Source of the DNA: Actinomycetota bacterium
Lineage (GTDB): Bacteria; Actinomycetota; Thermoleophilia; Solirubrobacterales; Solirubrobacteraceae
DNA: 7,518 nt
Reading direction: 5' to 3'
Assembly: GCA_019348575.1 (NCBI GenBank)
Contig: JAHWJE010000064.1
Span: 1 to 7,518 of the forward strand
In this document: in pieces, positions 1-5,733 of the stretch
How the letters are laid out: each line of letters starts with the position of its first letter
How positions within the stretch are numbered: the stretch's first letter is position 1
Made by a program: the position numbers and the translations under genes
Notes under the pieces: model-generated
Seen by the model: the letters and a program-made list of their open reading frames with translations, nothing else
Told to the model about the DNA's origin: nothing
Database searches by the model: none

Positions 1-405
1 GGCTCGCGCCACGGGCTCAACCTCCACCTGATGTCCTTTGGCTTTGCGCGCGGCCTGCCGCGCAATGCGGACACCGTCTTCGACCTCCGCTTCTTGAAAA
101 ATCCCCACTGGGAGGAGTCGCTCCGTCCTCTCACCGGGCTCGACGCTGTCGTCGGTGACTATATCGCCACGGACGAGGGGTATGAAGAGGCGGTTGGCAA
201 AATAGAGGATCTCCTGCTCACGCTCCTGCCTCGCTACGAGGCGGAGGGAAAATCCTATCTCTCCATTGCATTTGGCTGTACCGGCGGGCGACATCGGTCG
301 GTGCACGTGACCGAAAGGGTCGCATCTAGGTTGCGCGAGACCGGCTTTTCGCCCACGGTCGAACATCGCGACCTCGGCTCTCGCCCCCGCGACGGCATCG
401 AGGGC
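1..405 (+). CDS. rapZ: RapZ (RNase adapter / P-loop nucleotide-binding protein), C-terminal fragment, alphaproteobacterial type
   Basis: The frame opening at base 1 reads the C-terminal domain of RapZ (YhbJ/YvcJ family). Diagnostic stretches are SFGFARGLPRNAD, VFDLRFLKNPHWEE, LRPLTGLD, and the family signature GCTGGRHRSVHVTE at about 274-315, then HRDLGSRPRD. In enterobacteria the C-terminal domain binds glucosamine-6-phosphate and the GlmZ/GlmY RNAs. In alphaproteobacteria its role is less clear. The N-terminal P-loop kinase-like domain lies outside the window. The wording of the segment resembles sphingomonad RapZ rather than actinobacterial YvcJ, and its base composition is much less GC-rich than everything to the right. 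No natural stop is reached: after DGIEG near 405 the frame runs on into unrelated sequence, so the true C terminus is lost at a junction. Family is secure; the exact end is not. Confidence 0.85.
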
Positions 406-444
406 GGGCGCCGGCCGCGCGCGGGACGCGTCCGTGTCCCGATG
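400..444. other. Probable sequence junction (foreign RapZ piece to actinobacterial DNA)
   Basis: Recognisable RapZ sequence ends around 405 and a different reading frame with ABC-ATPase character is recognisable from about 444. The GC content rises at the same place. No inverted terminal repeat, transposase, tRNA or attachment-site-like repeat is visible. The breakpoint cannot be fixed more closely without a reference sequence. Confidence 0.6.
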
Positions 445-527
445 TGCGGCGCGTCGCCGTGCGCGACGCCACGTACAGCTATCCCGATGCCGAGGCGCCG
501 GCGTTGCGCGGGATCGACCTCGAGCTC
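444..527 (+). CDS. ABC-transporter ATPase fragment (beginning of a nucleotide-binding domain)
   Basis: The frame starting at GTG 444 reads VAVRDATYSYPDAEAPALRG and then IDLEL. This is the usual opening of an ABC nucleotide-binding domain: a beta strand, the aromatic A-loop (YSYP) that stacks on the ATP adenine, then the strand before the Walker A loop. The style is that of ECF/CbiO-type ATPases, though the subfamily cannot be decided on so little sequence. The Walker A motif that should follow within about 15 residues is absent, because the sequence changes to the acpP fragment on the other strand. The frame is also open upstream of 444, so this may be an internal domain of a longer protein. 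It is a broken remnant, not a working gene. Confidence 0.45.
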
Positions 528-536
528 GTCGACGAG
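507..536. other. Probable inverted junction at a palindromic stretch
   Basis: A + strand ABC-ATPase reading (GIDLEL) and a - strand acyl carrier protein reading (LVDELEVDPA) overlap here and each ends at or near this point. The segment contains overlapping palindromes: CTCGAG at 519-524, CGAGCTCG at 521-528 and a 12-nt perfect palindrome at 525-536. Such self-complementary microhomology could prime an inverted template switch during amplification, or mislead an assembler. Confidence 0.55.
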
Positions 537-575
537 GTGCGACTGGACCATCGCGAAGACCTCTTCTCTGGTCAT
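507..575 (-). CDS. acpP: Acyl carrier protein, N-terminal fragment
   Basis: From ATG 575 on the - strand the reading MTREEVFAMVQSHLVDELEV followed by DPA matches the first helix and loop of bacterial acyl carrier protein. ACP carries growing acyl chains on a phosphopantetheine arm. The expected DSL motif, whose Ser carries that arm, should come about 15 residues later but is absent; after DPA the reading becomes arginine-rich and unrelated. The gene follows plsX with a 55-nt gap, the classical plsX-acpP order, which supports the assignment. No convincing Shine-Dalgarno sequence precedes the start. The truncation coincides with the ABC-ATPase fragment on the opposite strand, so it is probably a chimeric break rather than gene decay. 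Confidence 0.7.
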
Positions 576-630
576 CTGCGGTCGCCGCCGAGCGTGCGTC
601 GTCTGGCGGCGGGCGTGTGTGCGGAGACGA

Positions 631-1731
631 TCACGACGCCGACACCGTAGAGCCGGTCTCGGACAGCGCGCCGCCCGCCCGGCGCAGCGCGCCGGCGCGT
701 TCCAGGGCCTGGTGGGTCCGACCGGTGACGTCGCCGGTGACGCCGCGTGCGGCGAGCATGATCGCCTGCGCGAAGCCGCGGCTCGTGAAGCGGCCGTGGC
801 CGACGACGCCGAGCTTGCGCAGGCCGAGCAGGTAGGCGCCGCCCGCCAGCTCGGGGTGGATCTCGTCGCGAAACGCGCGCAGCGCGGGCTTCATGAGCAG
901 CCCGCCGGCCTTGGCCCGCTGCGACGACGTGGCGGTGTCCCTGAGCAGCGCGATCATCTTGCCCGACACGCCCTCCATCACCTTCAGCGTGACGTTGCCG
1001 GTGAAGCCGTCGGTGACGACGACGTCGGCCTTGCCCTCGACGAGCGCGTGGCCCTCGACGTTGCCGACGAAGTTCAGTCCGCGGGCGGCCACCAGGCGCG
1101 CGTGCACGTCGATCGTCAGCGGCGAGCCGCGCGTCGCCTCCTCGCCGACCGACAGCAGCGCGACGCGCGGGCTGTCGACGCCGTGGACGACCTGCGCGAA
1201 CGCCGATCCCATGAACGCGAACTGGACGAGATGCTCGGGCCGCACCTCGGTGTTCGCGCCGACGTCGACGAGCGTGACCGGAGCGCCGGGGACCGGGATC
1301 GTCGCCGCCAGCGCGGGTCGCAGGATGCCGCGGTCGCGCTTGATGTTGAACAGCGCCGCGGCGAGCGCGGCGCCGGTCGCGCCGGCCGAGACGAGCGCGT
1401 CCGCATCGCCGGCGGCGACGGCCTGCGCGGCGCGCACGATCGAGGACTCGGGGTTGCCGCGCGCGGCGGCGGCCGGGTTTGGCTCCTTGGCGATCGACAG
1501 CGGGGCGTCGATCACCTCGATCCCCGGCCCGGCGGCGCCGAGCTCTGCGGCCGGTCCGAACAGCAGCACCCGGATGCCGCGGGCGGCGGCGATGTTCGCG
1601 CCCGCGGCGACCTCGGCGGGCCCGAGGTCGGCGCCGTTGGCGTCGACCGCCACGACGGGGGCGTGGACCGGCTCGACCGGGAGGTCCCCGTCCGAGCGGG
1701 CGATCAGCGCCCTGATTCGTCGGGCCGGCAT
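631..1731 (-). CDS. plsX: Phosphate acyltransferase PlsX (acyl-ACP:phosphate acyltransferase)
   Basis: PlsX converts acyl-ACP and phosphate to acyl-phosphate, the acyl donor for PlsY in the first step of phospholipid synthesis, at the cytoplasmic face of the membrane. Family hallmarks read in order: VAVDANGADLGP, NPESSIVRAA, VSAGATGA, LVDVGANTEVRPEHLVQFA, ALLSVGEE, NFVGNVEG, and ADVVVTDGFTGNVTLK. The first motif is usually DAMGGDHGP and the third usually SAGNTGA, so this is a divergent member. ATG 1731, 13 nt after the rpmF stop, gives 366 residues with about 26 extra ahead of the conserved core. GTG 1653 would give 340 residues, closer to the usual length, so the start is unsettled. No -10-like box or good ribosome site precedes either start, so it is probably cotranscribed with rpmF. 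It ends with TGA at 631-633, ahead of acpP. Confidence 0.93.
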   Translation of the reverse strand: MPARRIRALIARSDGDLPVEPVHAPVVAVDANGADLGPAEVAAGANIAAARGIRVLLFGPAAELGAAGPGIEVIDAPLSIAKEPNPAAAARGNPESSIVRAAQAVAAGDADALVSAGATGAALAAALFNIKRDRGILRPALAATIPVPGAPVTLVDVGANTEVRPEHLVQFAFMGSAFAQVVHGVDSPRVALLSVGEEATRGSPLTIDVHARLVAARGLNFVGNVEGHALVEGKADVVVTDGFTGNVTLKVMEGVSGKMIALLRDTATSSQRAKAGGLLMKPALRAFRDEIHPELAGGAYLLGLRKLGVVGHGRFTSRGFAQAIMLAARGVTGDVTGRTHQALERAGALRRAGGALSETGSTVSAS

Positions 1732-1744
1732 CCGCCGGCCAGCC

Positions 1745-1942
1745 TCAGTGCTCGTGGTGGTCGTGCGCCGTTGGCGCGACGACCTCGCGGCCGGCGTAGT
1801 GGCCGCACACCGGGCACACGCGGTGCGGGCGGCGGGGACTGTGGCATTGCGGGCAGGCGTTGTAGACCGGCGCGGCCATCTTGTGCTGGGCGCGGCGCTG
1901 CGCGGTGCGGGCGTGCGACTGCTTCTGCTTGGGGACGGCCAT
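1745..1942 (-). CDS. rpmF: 50S ribosomal protein bL32
   Basis: The 65-residue product starts MAVPKQKQSHARTAQRRAQH, the classic bL32 N terminus, and is very basic. Cysteines at 30, 33, 43 and 46 (CPQC and CPVC) form a zinc-ribbon, so this is the zinc-binding (C+) version. The protein ends in a histidine-rich tail (AHDHHEH), beyond the zinc ribbon. bL32 is a late-assembling protein of the large subunit near the peptide exit side. The gene normally follows yceD directly; here a gene on the opposite strand separates them. A promoter-like pair lies just upstream, consistent with independent expression. The plsX start codon lies 13 nt after its stop. Confidence 0.96.
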   Translation of the reverse strand: MAVPKQKQSHARTAQRRAQHKMAAPVYNACPQCHSPRRPHRVCPVCGHYAGREVVAPTAHDHHEH

Positions 1943-1951
1943 CGCTGCGCA

Positions 1952-1979
1952 AGGGTAGCGCAGCGGCGCCTGCTGTCCG
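1952..1979 (-). promoter_or_regulatory. Predicted promoter of rpmF-plsX-acpP
   Basis: On the - strand a TACCCT box (1957 to 1952) lies 9 nt before the rpmF ATG. CGGACA, sharing GACA with the -35 consensus TTGACA, lies 16 nt further upstream (1979 to 1974). Transcription would start within a few bases of the ATG, giving little or no leader. This fits rpmF needing its own promoter, as the upstream neighbour is on the other strand. Pattern-based only. Confidence 0.4.
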
Positions 1980-2032
1980 GGCTCACGGTCACAGGAGCCG
2001 GGGAAGGAGTGCGGCGATCGCGCGCGAACGGT

Positions 2033-2578
2033 ATGCGCATGAGCGTCCTCGAACTCGACCCAACGCTTCTGGAGGCCCTGCGCACGCTCGCGCAGCACGA
2101 CGTAGAGCTCGTCGTCGTCGGCGACGTAGCCGAGGCGATCCGCAACGACGGCGGCTTCGTCGCGAGCCTGGCGATCGTGCCCGGCTCGTACGGGCGCAAC
2201 GCCGAGCGCCTCAACAGCGCGCTGCAGGCGATGGACGCCGAGCTCGGCATCGCCGGAACGCCCGCCGAGATGCAGGTGGACTATCGCCGGTTGGACCTGC
2301 GCGAGCTCGCGCCGTGCTCGTTCGTCACGCGCTACCTCGACGTCGACGTCGACTTCGAGCCGCGCGGCACGGGCGGCTACCGCGACCTGTTCGACGAGGC
2401 CGCGCGCATCGAGCTCGCGCCGGGGATATCCCCGCTCGTCGCGGCGCGCGAGGACCTCGAGCGCATCGCTCGCGGCGCCGCGCCCCCCGTGCCCTACGCG
2501 CGACCGCCCGCGGCGCTTCCGCCCGAGCCGGGCTGGCCCGCCGGGGACATCCGCGCCCGGCGCGCTACTCGAACCTGA
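2033..2578 (+). CDS. Nucleotidyltransferase-fold protein, probably catalytically degenerate
   Basis: The 181-residue product follows the layout of the small nucleotidyltransferase-like (MNT/DUF-type) proteins common in Actinobacteria. There is a leading helix, LVVVGDVAEAIRNDGGFVAS (26-45), LAIVPGSYGRNAERL (46-60), then LDVDVDFEPRGTGGY (102-116), and VAAREDLERIARGA. Typical relatives have GGVA at the first site and DLDIVP at the second, the two Asp binding metal. Here these read GDVA and SLAIVP, so the metal-binding pair appears lost, although the later LDVDVD acidic strand remains. It may be a pseudoenzyme or may bind nucleotide or protein only. ATG 2033 and ATG 2039 are equally possible starts; an in-frame GTG at 2009 is less likely. 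A GGAAGGAG-like stretch near 2002-2009 is too far from the ATGs to act as a ribosome site. The 3' end overlaps yceD convergently by 14 nt. It interrupts the usual yceD-rpmF pair. Confidence 0.75.
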   Translation: MRMSVLELDPTLLEALRTLAQHDVELVVVGDVAEAIRNDGGFVASLAIVPGSYGRNAERLNSALQAMDAELGIAGTPAEMQVDYRRLDLRELAPCSFVTRYLDVDVDFEPRGTGGYRDLFDEAARIELAPGISPLVAAREDLERIARGAAPPVPYARPPAALPPEPGWPAGDIRARRATRT

Positions 2579-3083
2579 TCTCGCCGAGCTTGGCCCAGCG
2601 CGGGTCGGGCTCGCGCTCGTGCGCGTGCTCGGGACCGGCCGCGTTGAGGTCCGTGCCGCAGATCGCGCACAGCCCGGCGCACTCGTGGCGGCACAGCAGC
2701 TGCGCGGGCAGCGCGAGGGCCAGCGCGTCGCGCGCCCAGGCGTGCAGGTCGAGGACCTCGTCGTCGACATAGGGGCTGCGCAGCTCCTCGACGTCGCCGG
2801 GCTGGTCGACCTCGCGGCTGTCGACGGAGATCTCCGGCCGGGCGGGCTCCAGGCAGCGCATGCAGGGGCCCTGCAGCGACGCGCCGAAGCGCAGCCGCAA
2901 CGCGTAGCCGTGATGCGTCGTGCGCGAGATGTCGAGGATCGCGTCGACCGCGGCGGGCGTCGCGACGTACGCCTCGCCGCCGAACTGCAACGGGTCCAGC
3001 GCGACCTCGAGCTGCAGGCGCCGGCCCTCGCCGGAGGTCAGCCGCAGACGACCGAGATCGAAGCTGTCGGTGCGCGGTGCCAT
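2565..3083 (-). CDS. yceD: YceD / DUF177 family protein (23S rRNA accumulation factor family)
   Basis: The 172-residue product matches DUF177. The signs are a GPCMRCLEP motif (C74, C77), an acidic middle, LPAQLLCRHECAGLCAICGT with C131, C135, C139 and C142, and a DPRWAKLGEI ending (161-169). The family is linked to 23S rRNA accumulation and large-subunit assembly and is normally encoded directly before rpmF. The cysteine clusters probably bind a metal, which is inference. It lies 12 nt after the acyl-CoA ligase stop on the same strand, which suggests cotranscription. A TAGCCT box overlapping the ligase stop could also give it its own start. An AAAGGG stretch ends only 2 nt before the ATG, too close for a good Shine-Dalgarno. 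It overlaps the convergent nucleotidyltransferase-like gene by 14 nt. Confidence 0.92.
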   Translation of the reverse strand: MAPRTDSFDLGRLRLTSGEGRRLQLEVALDPLQFGGEAYVATPAAVDAILDISRTTHHGYALRLRFGASLQGPCMRCLEPARPEISVDSREVDQPGDVEELRSPYVDDEVLDLHAWARDALALALPAQLLCRHECAGLCAICGTDLNAAGPEHAHEREPDPRWAKLGEIRFE

Positions 3084-3092
3084 CGCCCTTTC

Positions 3093-3098
3093 AGGCTA
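3093..3098 (-). promoter_or_regulatory. Possible -10 box of yceD (TAGCCT)
   Basis: TAGCCT on the - strand lies 9 nt before the yceD ATG and shares its TAG with the stop codon of the acyl-CoA ligase. It has the TANNNT form and near-start position of the other boxes in this window. Because part of it is a stop codon, chance is a real alternative. Confidence 0.25.
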
Positions 3099-4733
3099 GC
3101 GCTGCGCCGGCGTCGCTCCGGCGTCCTCGACGAGCTCGCGCTTGAGCACCTTGCCGGTGGCGTTGCGCGGCAGCTCGTCGACGAAGACGACCTCGCGCGG
3201 CACCTTGAAGCGCGCGAGGTTCGCCTTCACGTGCGCCTTGACGTCCTGCTCGGAGACCGTCGCTCCGTCGCCGACGACGACGAACGCCCGCAGGCGCTGG
3301 CCGAACTGCGCGTCCTGCACGCCGACCGCGGCGACATCCTCGACGCCGTCGAGCGTCGCGATCGAGTCCTCGACCTCGCGCGGGAAGACGTTCTCCCCGC
3401 CCGAGACGATCATCTCGTCGTCGCGGCCGTCGACGAACAGGCGCCCGCCCTCGTCGAAGTGGCCGACGTCGCCCGAGGACATGAGCCCGTCGACGAGCGC
3501 CTTGTGTCCACCATCCGAGTAGCCGTCGAAGCACAGCTCGTTGCCGACGAAGATGCGGCCGGTCTCGCCGGGGCCGGACTCGCGGTCGTCGGCGTCGTAC
3601 AGGCGCACGACCGTGCCGCGCGGCGGGCGGCCGGCCGTGCCCGGCGCCGCGCGCAGATCCTCGGGCGTGGCGACCGTCGCCCAGGCGACCTCGGTCGAGC
3701 CGTAGAGGTTGTAGAGGATGTCGCCGAACGCGTCCATCACCTTCGTCGCGAGCTCGCCGGGCAGCGCCGAGCCGCTGGCGGCGATCACCCGCAGCGAGCC
3801 GGTGTCGTAGCGCCCCAGCGTCCTCGGGCCGAGCTCGAGCATGCGCTGCAGCATGACGGGGACGGCGATCAGCGCCGTCGCCCCGTGCTCGTCGATCGCG
3901 CTCAGCGCGTCCTGCGGATCGAAGCGCCGCTGCAGGATCAGCGTCGACGACAGCGCGATCCCGAGGATCAGGTGCGCAAGGCCCCAGGAGTGAAACAGCG
4001 GCGCGGCGATCAGGGTGCGCTCGCGGGCGCGCAGCGGGATCTTCTCGATCAGCGCCGCGATCGGGTCGAGCGTCTCGGGCTGCTTGCGGTTCGCCCCCTT
4101 CGGGGTGCCGGTCGTGCCGCTCGTGAGGATCACGATCCTGCCCTTGGTGGCCGGCACGACGACGTCGCTCGGGTCGCCGCGCTCGATCAGCGTCTCGAGC
4201 AGCTCGGCGCCGGCGCGCGGGCTGCCACCGTCCGACCAGGCGACGAAGCGGCGGCTGTCGGGCGCCGCACGTGCGACGAGGTCGTCGAACTCCTCGTCGT
4301 AGACGATCGCGCGCGGCTGCTCGCGCTCGCACACCTCCGCGAGCTGGGGGCCGGAGAAGGCGGTGTTGAGAAAGAGCGCGTCGGCGCCGAGCTTGGAGCA
4401 GGCGACCATCGCCTCCACGAAGCCGCGGTGGTTGCGGCACAGCAGCGCGACGCTGTCGCCCTCGACGATCCCCTCGTCGCTCCACGCGTGCGCGAGCGCG
4501 TTCGTGCGGCGGTGGACCTCGCCGAAGGTGAGCGAGCCGGCGTCGTCGATGATCGAGACGGCGTCGGGATAGCGGATCGCCGAGGCCGTGTAGCCGCCGG
4601 CCGTCGTCGGACCCCAGTCGCTGATCGCCTTGAGCGCGAGCACGAGCCTGTCGGGCCGGGCCGGCGCGAACATGCCGCACTCGATCAGCGTGCGCGCGGT
4701 GAGCGCCTTCGTCGTCAGCGTCTCGAGCTGCAT
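3096..4733 (-). CDS. FadD-like acyl-CoA ligase (AMP-forming)
   Basis: This 545-residue member of the adenylate-forming (ANL) superfamily activates a carboxylic acid with ATP to an acyl-adenylate, then forms the CoA thioester. All core motifs are present. The phosphate-binding loop TSGTTGTPKG is at 204-213. The adenine-site motif YGSTE is at 344-348. SSGDVGHFDEGGRLFVDGRD, with D422 and R437, leads into the hinge to the mobile C-terminal domain. PRNATGKVLKREL carries the catalytic lysine K528. Length is normal for the family and the gene looks intact. The substrate cannot be read from sequence; a medium- or long-chain fatty acid is the natural guess given plsX and acpP downstream. It follows the hypothetical gene by 24 nt and precedes yceD by 12 nt. 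A TACATT box 6 nt before its ATG suggests a leaderless transcript from within the operon. Confidence 0.93.
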   Translation of the reverse strand: MQLETLTTKALTARTLIECGMFAPARPDRLVLALKAISDWGPTTAGGYTASAIRYPDAVSIIDDAGSLTFGEVHRRTNALAHAWSDEGIVEGDSVALLCRNHRGFVEAMVACSKLGADALFLNTAFSGPQLAEVCEREQPRAIVYDEEFDDLVARAAPDSRRFVAWSDGGSPRAGAELLETLIERGDPSDVVVPATKGRIVILTSGTTGTPKGANRKQPETLDPIAALIEKIPLRARERTLIAAPLFHSWGLAHLILGIALSSTLILQRRFDPQDALSAIDEHGATALIAVPVMLQRMLELGPRTLGRYDTGSLRVIAASGSALPGELATKVMDAFGDILYNLYGSTEVAWATVATPEDLRAAPGTAGRPPRGTVVRLYDADDRESGPGETGRIFVGNELCFDGYSDGGHKALVDGLMSSGDVGHFDEGGRLFVDGRDDEMIVSGGENVFPREVEDSIATLDGVEDVAAVGVQDAQFGQRLRAFVVVGDGATVSEQDVKAHVKANLARFKVPREVVFVDELPRNATGKVLKRELVEDAGATPAQR

Positions 4734-4739
4734 CGTCGG

Positions 4740-4745
4740 AATGTA
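4740..4745 (-). promoter_or_regulatory. Predicted -10 box of the acyl-CoA ligase gene (TACATT)
   Basis: TACATT on the - strand lies in the 24-nt gap after the upstream stop codon, exactly 6 nt before the ligase ATG at 4733. There is no Shine-Dalgarno-like sequence between. Position and form fit a leaderless start; no convincing -35 hexamer was found. Confidence 0.4.
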
Positions 4746-4757
4746 GTACGGCGCCGC

Positions 4758-5690
4758 CTACGGCAGCCGCAGGTCCTTCGGCAGCTCGCCGGACTCGATC
4801 AGACGGTGGATGTCGGCGGCGCGGCGCGAGTTGAGGAACACGTGGCGTTGCCCCACGCTCGGCTTCTCGGCGAGCAGGCCGGCGGCCAGCAGCGCCTCCC
4901 CGACCTCGTCGGCCAGCGCGCGCTCGTTGCCGGCGAAGCCGCGCGAGAGGTGGCGGAAGTCGGTGTGGTAGCCGCCCCACTTCCCCATCCCGTTCAGGCG
5001 CTGCAGGATGCGCCGCGCGATCCGCCGCGCGGGCTGCGGGTCGTCGTGCGGCCGAGCCGTGCCGCCGTCGGCGCCGATCAGCGCGAGCACGACGTCCTCG
5101 CGCTCGGCGACCGACTCGCCGTCGGCCGGCCGCCCGCCCAGACGCGCGACGACCTCTGCGCTGCGCAGCGGCTGGGCGATCGGCTGGCGCCAGTCGCCGG
5201 CGTCGGCAACGGCATGGGCGGGCAGCGCGAGCGCGCGGCTGCGCAGGCGCGCGATCCCCGCCGCGTGCTCGTCGAAGGCGACCGCGGCGAGCTCGGCGTC
5301 CTCCGGCTCGGCGGCCGCCGGCAGCCGCAGCGCGAGGTGCCCTTCGAGCGTCCCGGCCTCGAGGCGCAGGTCGCCGGCGCTGCTCGGCGCGCCCAATCCC
5401 GTGCTCTCGACGAGCGCGCCGATCGCCGCCGCGGTCACGAGGAAGCCGCGCTCGGGCGCCGCCGCCGGATCGGCGCGCAGGGCGACCATGACGGGCACGA
5501 GCGCGACCAGGGCGTCGCCGGCGGCGGCGAAGGCGACCGTCACCGGCTGCTCGCGCCCGGAGCGCGGCAGCGCCAGCTCGCGGACCGAGCGCCGCAGCTC
5601 CTCGCGCAGCAGGTTGCGCAGCTGCGCCGAGCGCTCGCGCGGAGCGGCGGTGCCGCCGGCGTCGGCGAGTGCGATCGCGAGCTGGCTCAT
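4758..5690 (-). CDS. Conserved-looking hypothetical protein with distinctive C-terminal domain
   Basis: I do not recognise a named family for this 310-residue protein. The N-terminal ~215 residues are Ala/Leu/Arg/Glu-rich. They include a helical, charged stretch at 15-45 and a more hydrophobic one at 51-95 that is not clearly transmembrane. Residues 222-310 look like a compact basic domain: RRIARRILQRLNGMGKWGGY at 222-241, then HTDFRHLSRGF, a helix at 256-272, and a RHVFLNS strand-like element. The order of helices and a possible wing suggests a winged-helix-like fold, but this is only an impression. No signal peptide is seen. Codon use matches the neighbours and the frame is intact, so it is probably a real gene. 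It is the first gene of the run leading to the acyl-CoA ligase, 24 nt downstream, and is divergent from the phosphatase gene. Confidence 0.75.
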   Translation of the reverse strand: MSQLAIALADAGGTAAPRERSAQLRNLLREELRRSVRELALPRSGREQPVTVAFAAAGDALVALVPVMVALRADPAAAPERGFLVTAAAIGALVESTGLGAPSSAGDLRLEAGTLEGHLALRLPAAAEPEDAELAAVAFDEHAAGIARLRSRALALPAHAVADAGDWRQPIAQPLRSAEVVARLGGRPADGESVAEREDVVLALIGADGGTARPHDDPQPARRIARRILQRLNGMGKWGGYHTDFRHLSRGFAGNERALADEVGEALLAAGLLAEKPSVGQRHVFLNSRRAADIHRLIESGELPKDLRLP

Positions 5691-5696
5691 CGCATG

Positions 5697-5702
5697 AGTA
5701 TG
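5697..5702 (-). promoter_or_regulatory. Possible -10 box of the hypothetical gene (CATACT)
   Basis: CATACT on the - strand is 6 nt before the ATG at 5690. It matches TATAAT at four of six positions, including the key A and final T, but lacks the first T. The position is like that of the other start-proximal boxes. Confidence 0.3.
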
Positions 5703-5720
5703 CAGCGGGGCTCGGCGCTC

Positions 5721-5726
5721 TAGCCT
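5721..5726 (+). promoter_or_regulatory. Predicted -10 box of the phosphatase gene (TAGCCT)
   Basis: TAGCCT lies 7 nt before the GTG start at 5734, with no Shine-Dalgarno sequence between. It supports this GTG as the start and suggests a leaderless mRNA. Its expected -35 region falls on the -10 box of the divergent gene. Confidence 0.4.
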
Positions 5727-5733
5727 GCACGCC

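Noticed and set aside
519..536. The palindromes as a regulatory operator or recombination site
   Set aside because: They lie inside two coding fragments, and GC-rich coding DNA with GAG/CTC/GAC/GTC codons yields such palindromes easily. They matter only as possible microhomology at the join.
2002..2009. A GGAAGGAG-like Shine-Dalgarno sequence for the nucleotidyltransferase-like gene
   Set aside because: It is more than 20 nt from ATG 2033 and directly abuts GTG 2009, so its spacing suits no in-frame start.
31..2772. A 913-codon + strand open frame continuing from RapZ
   Set aside because: Beyond about 405 it is Arg/Ala-rich and lies antisense to acpP, plsX, rpmF and part of yceD. It is open only because stops are rare at this GC content.
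2619..5723. A 1034-codon + strand open frame
   Set aside because: It is antisense to yceD, the acyl-CoA ligase and the hypothetical gene, and its translation has no recognisable motifs, unlike the - strand genes.
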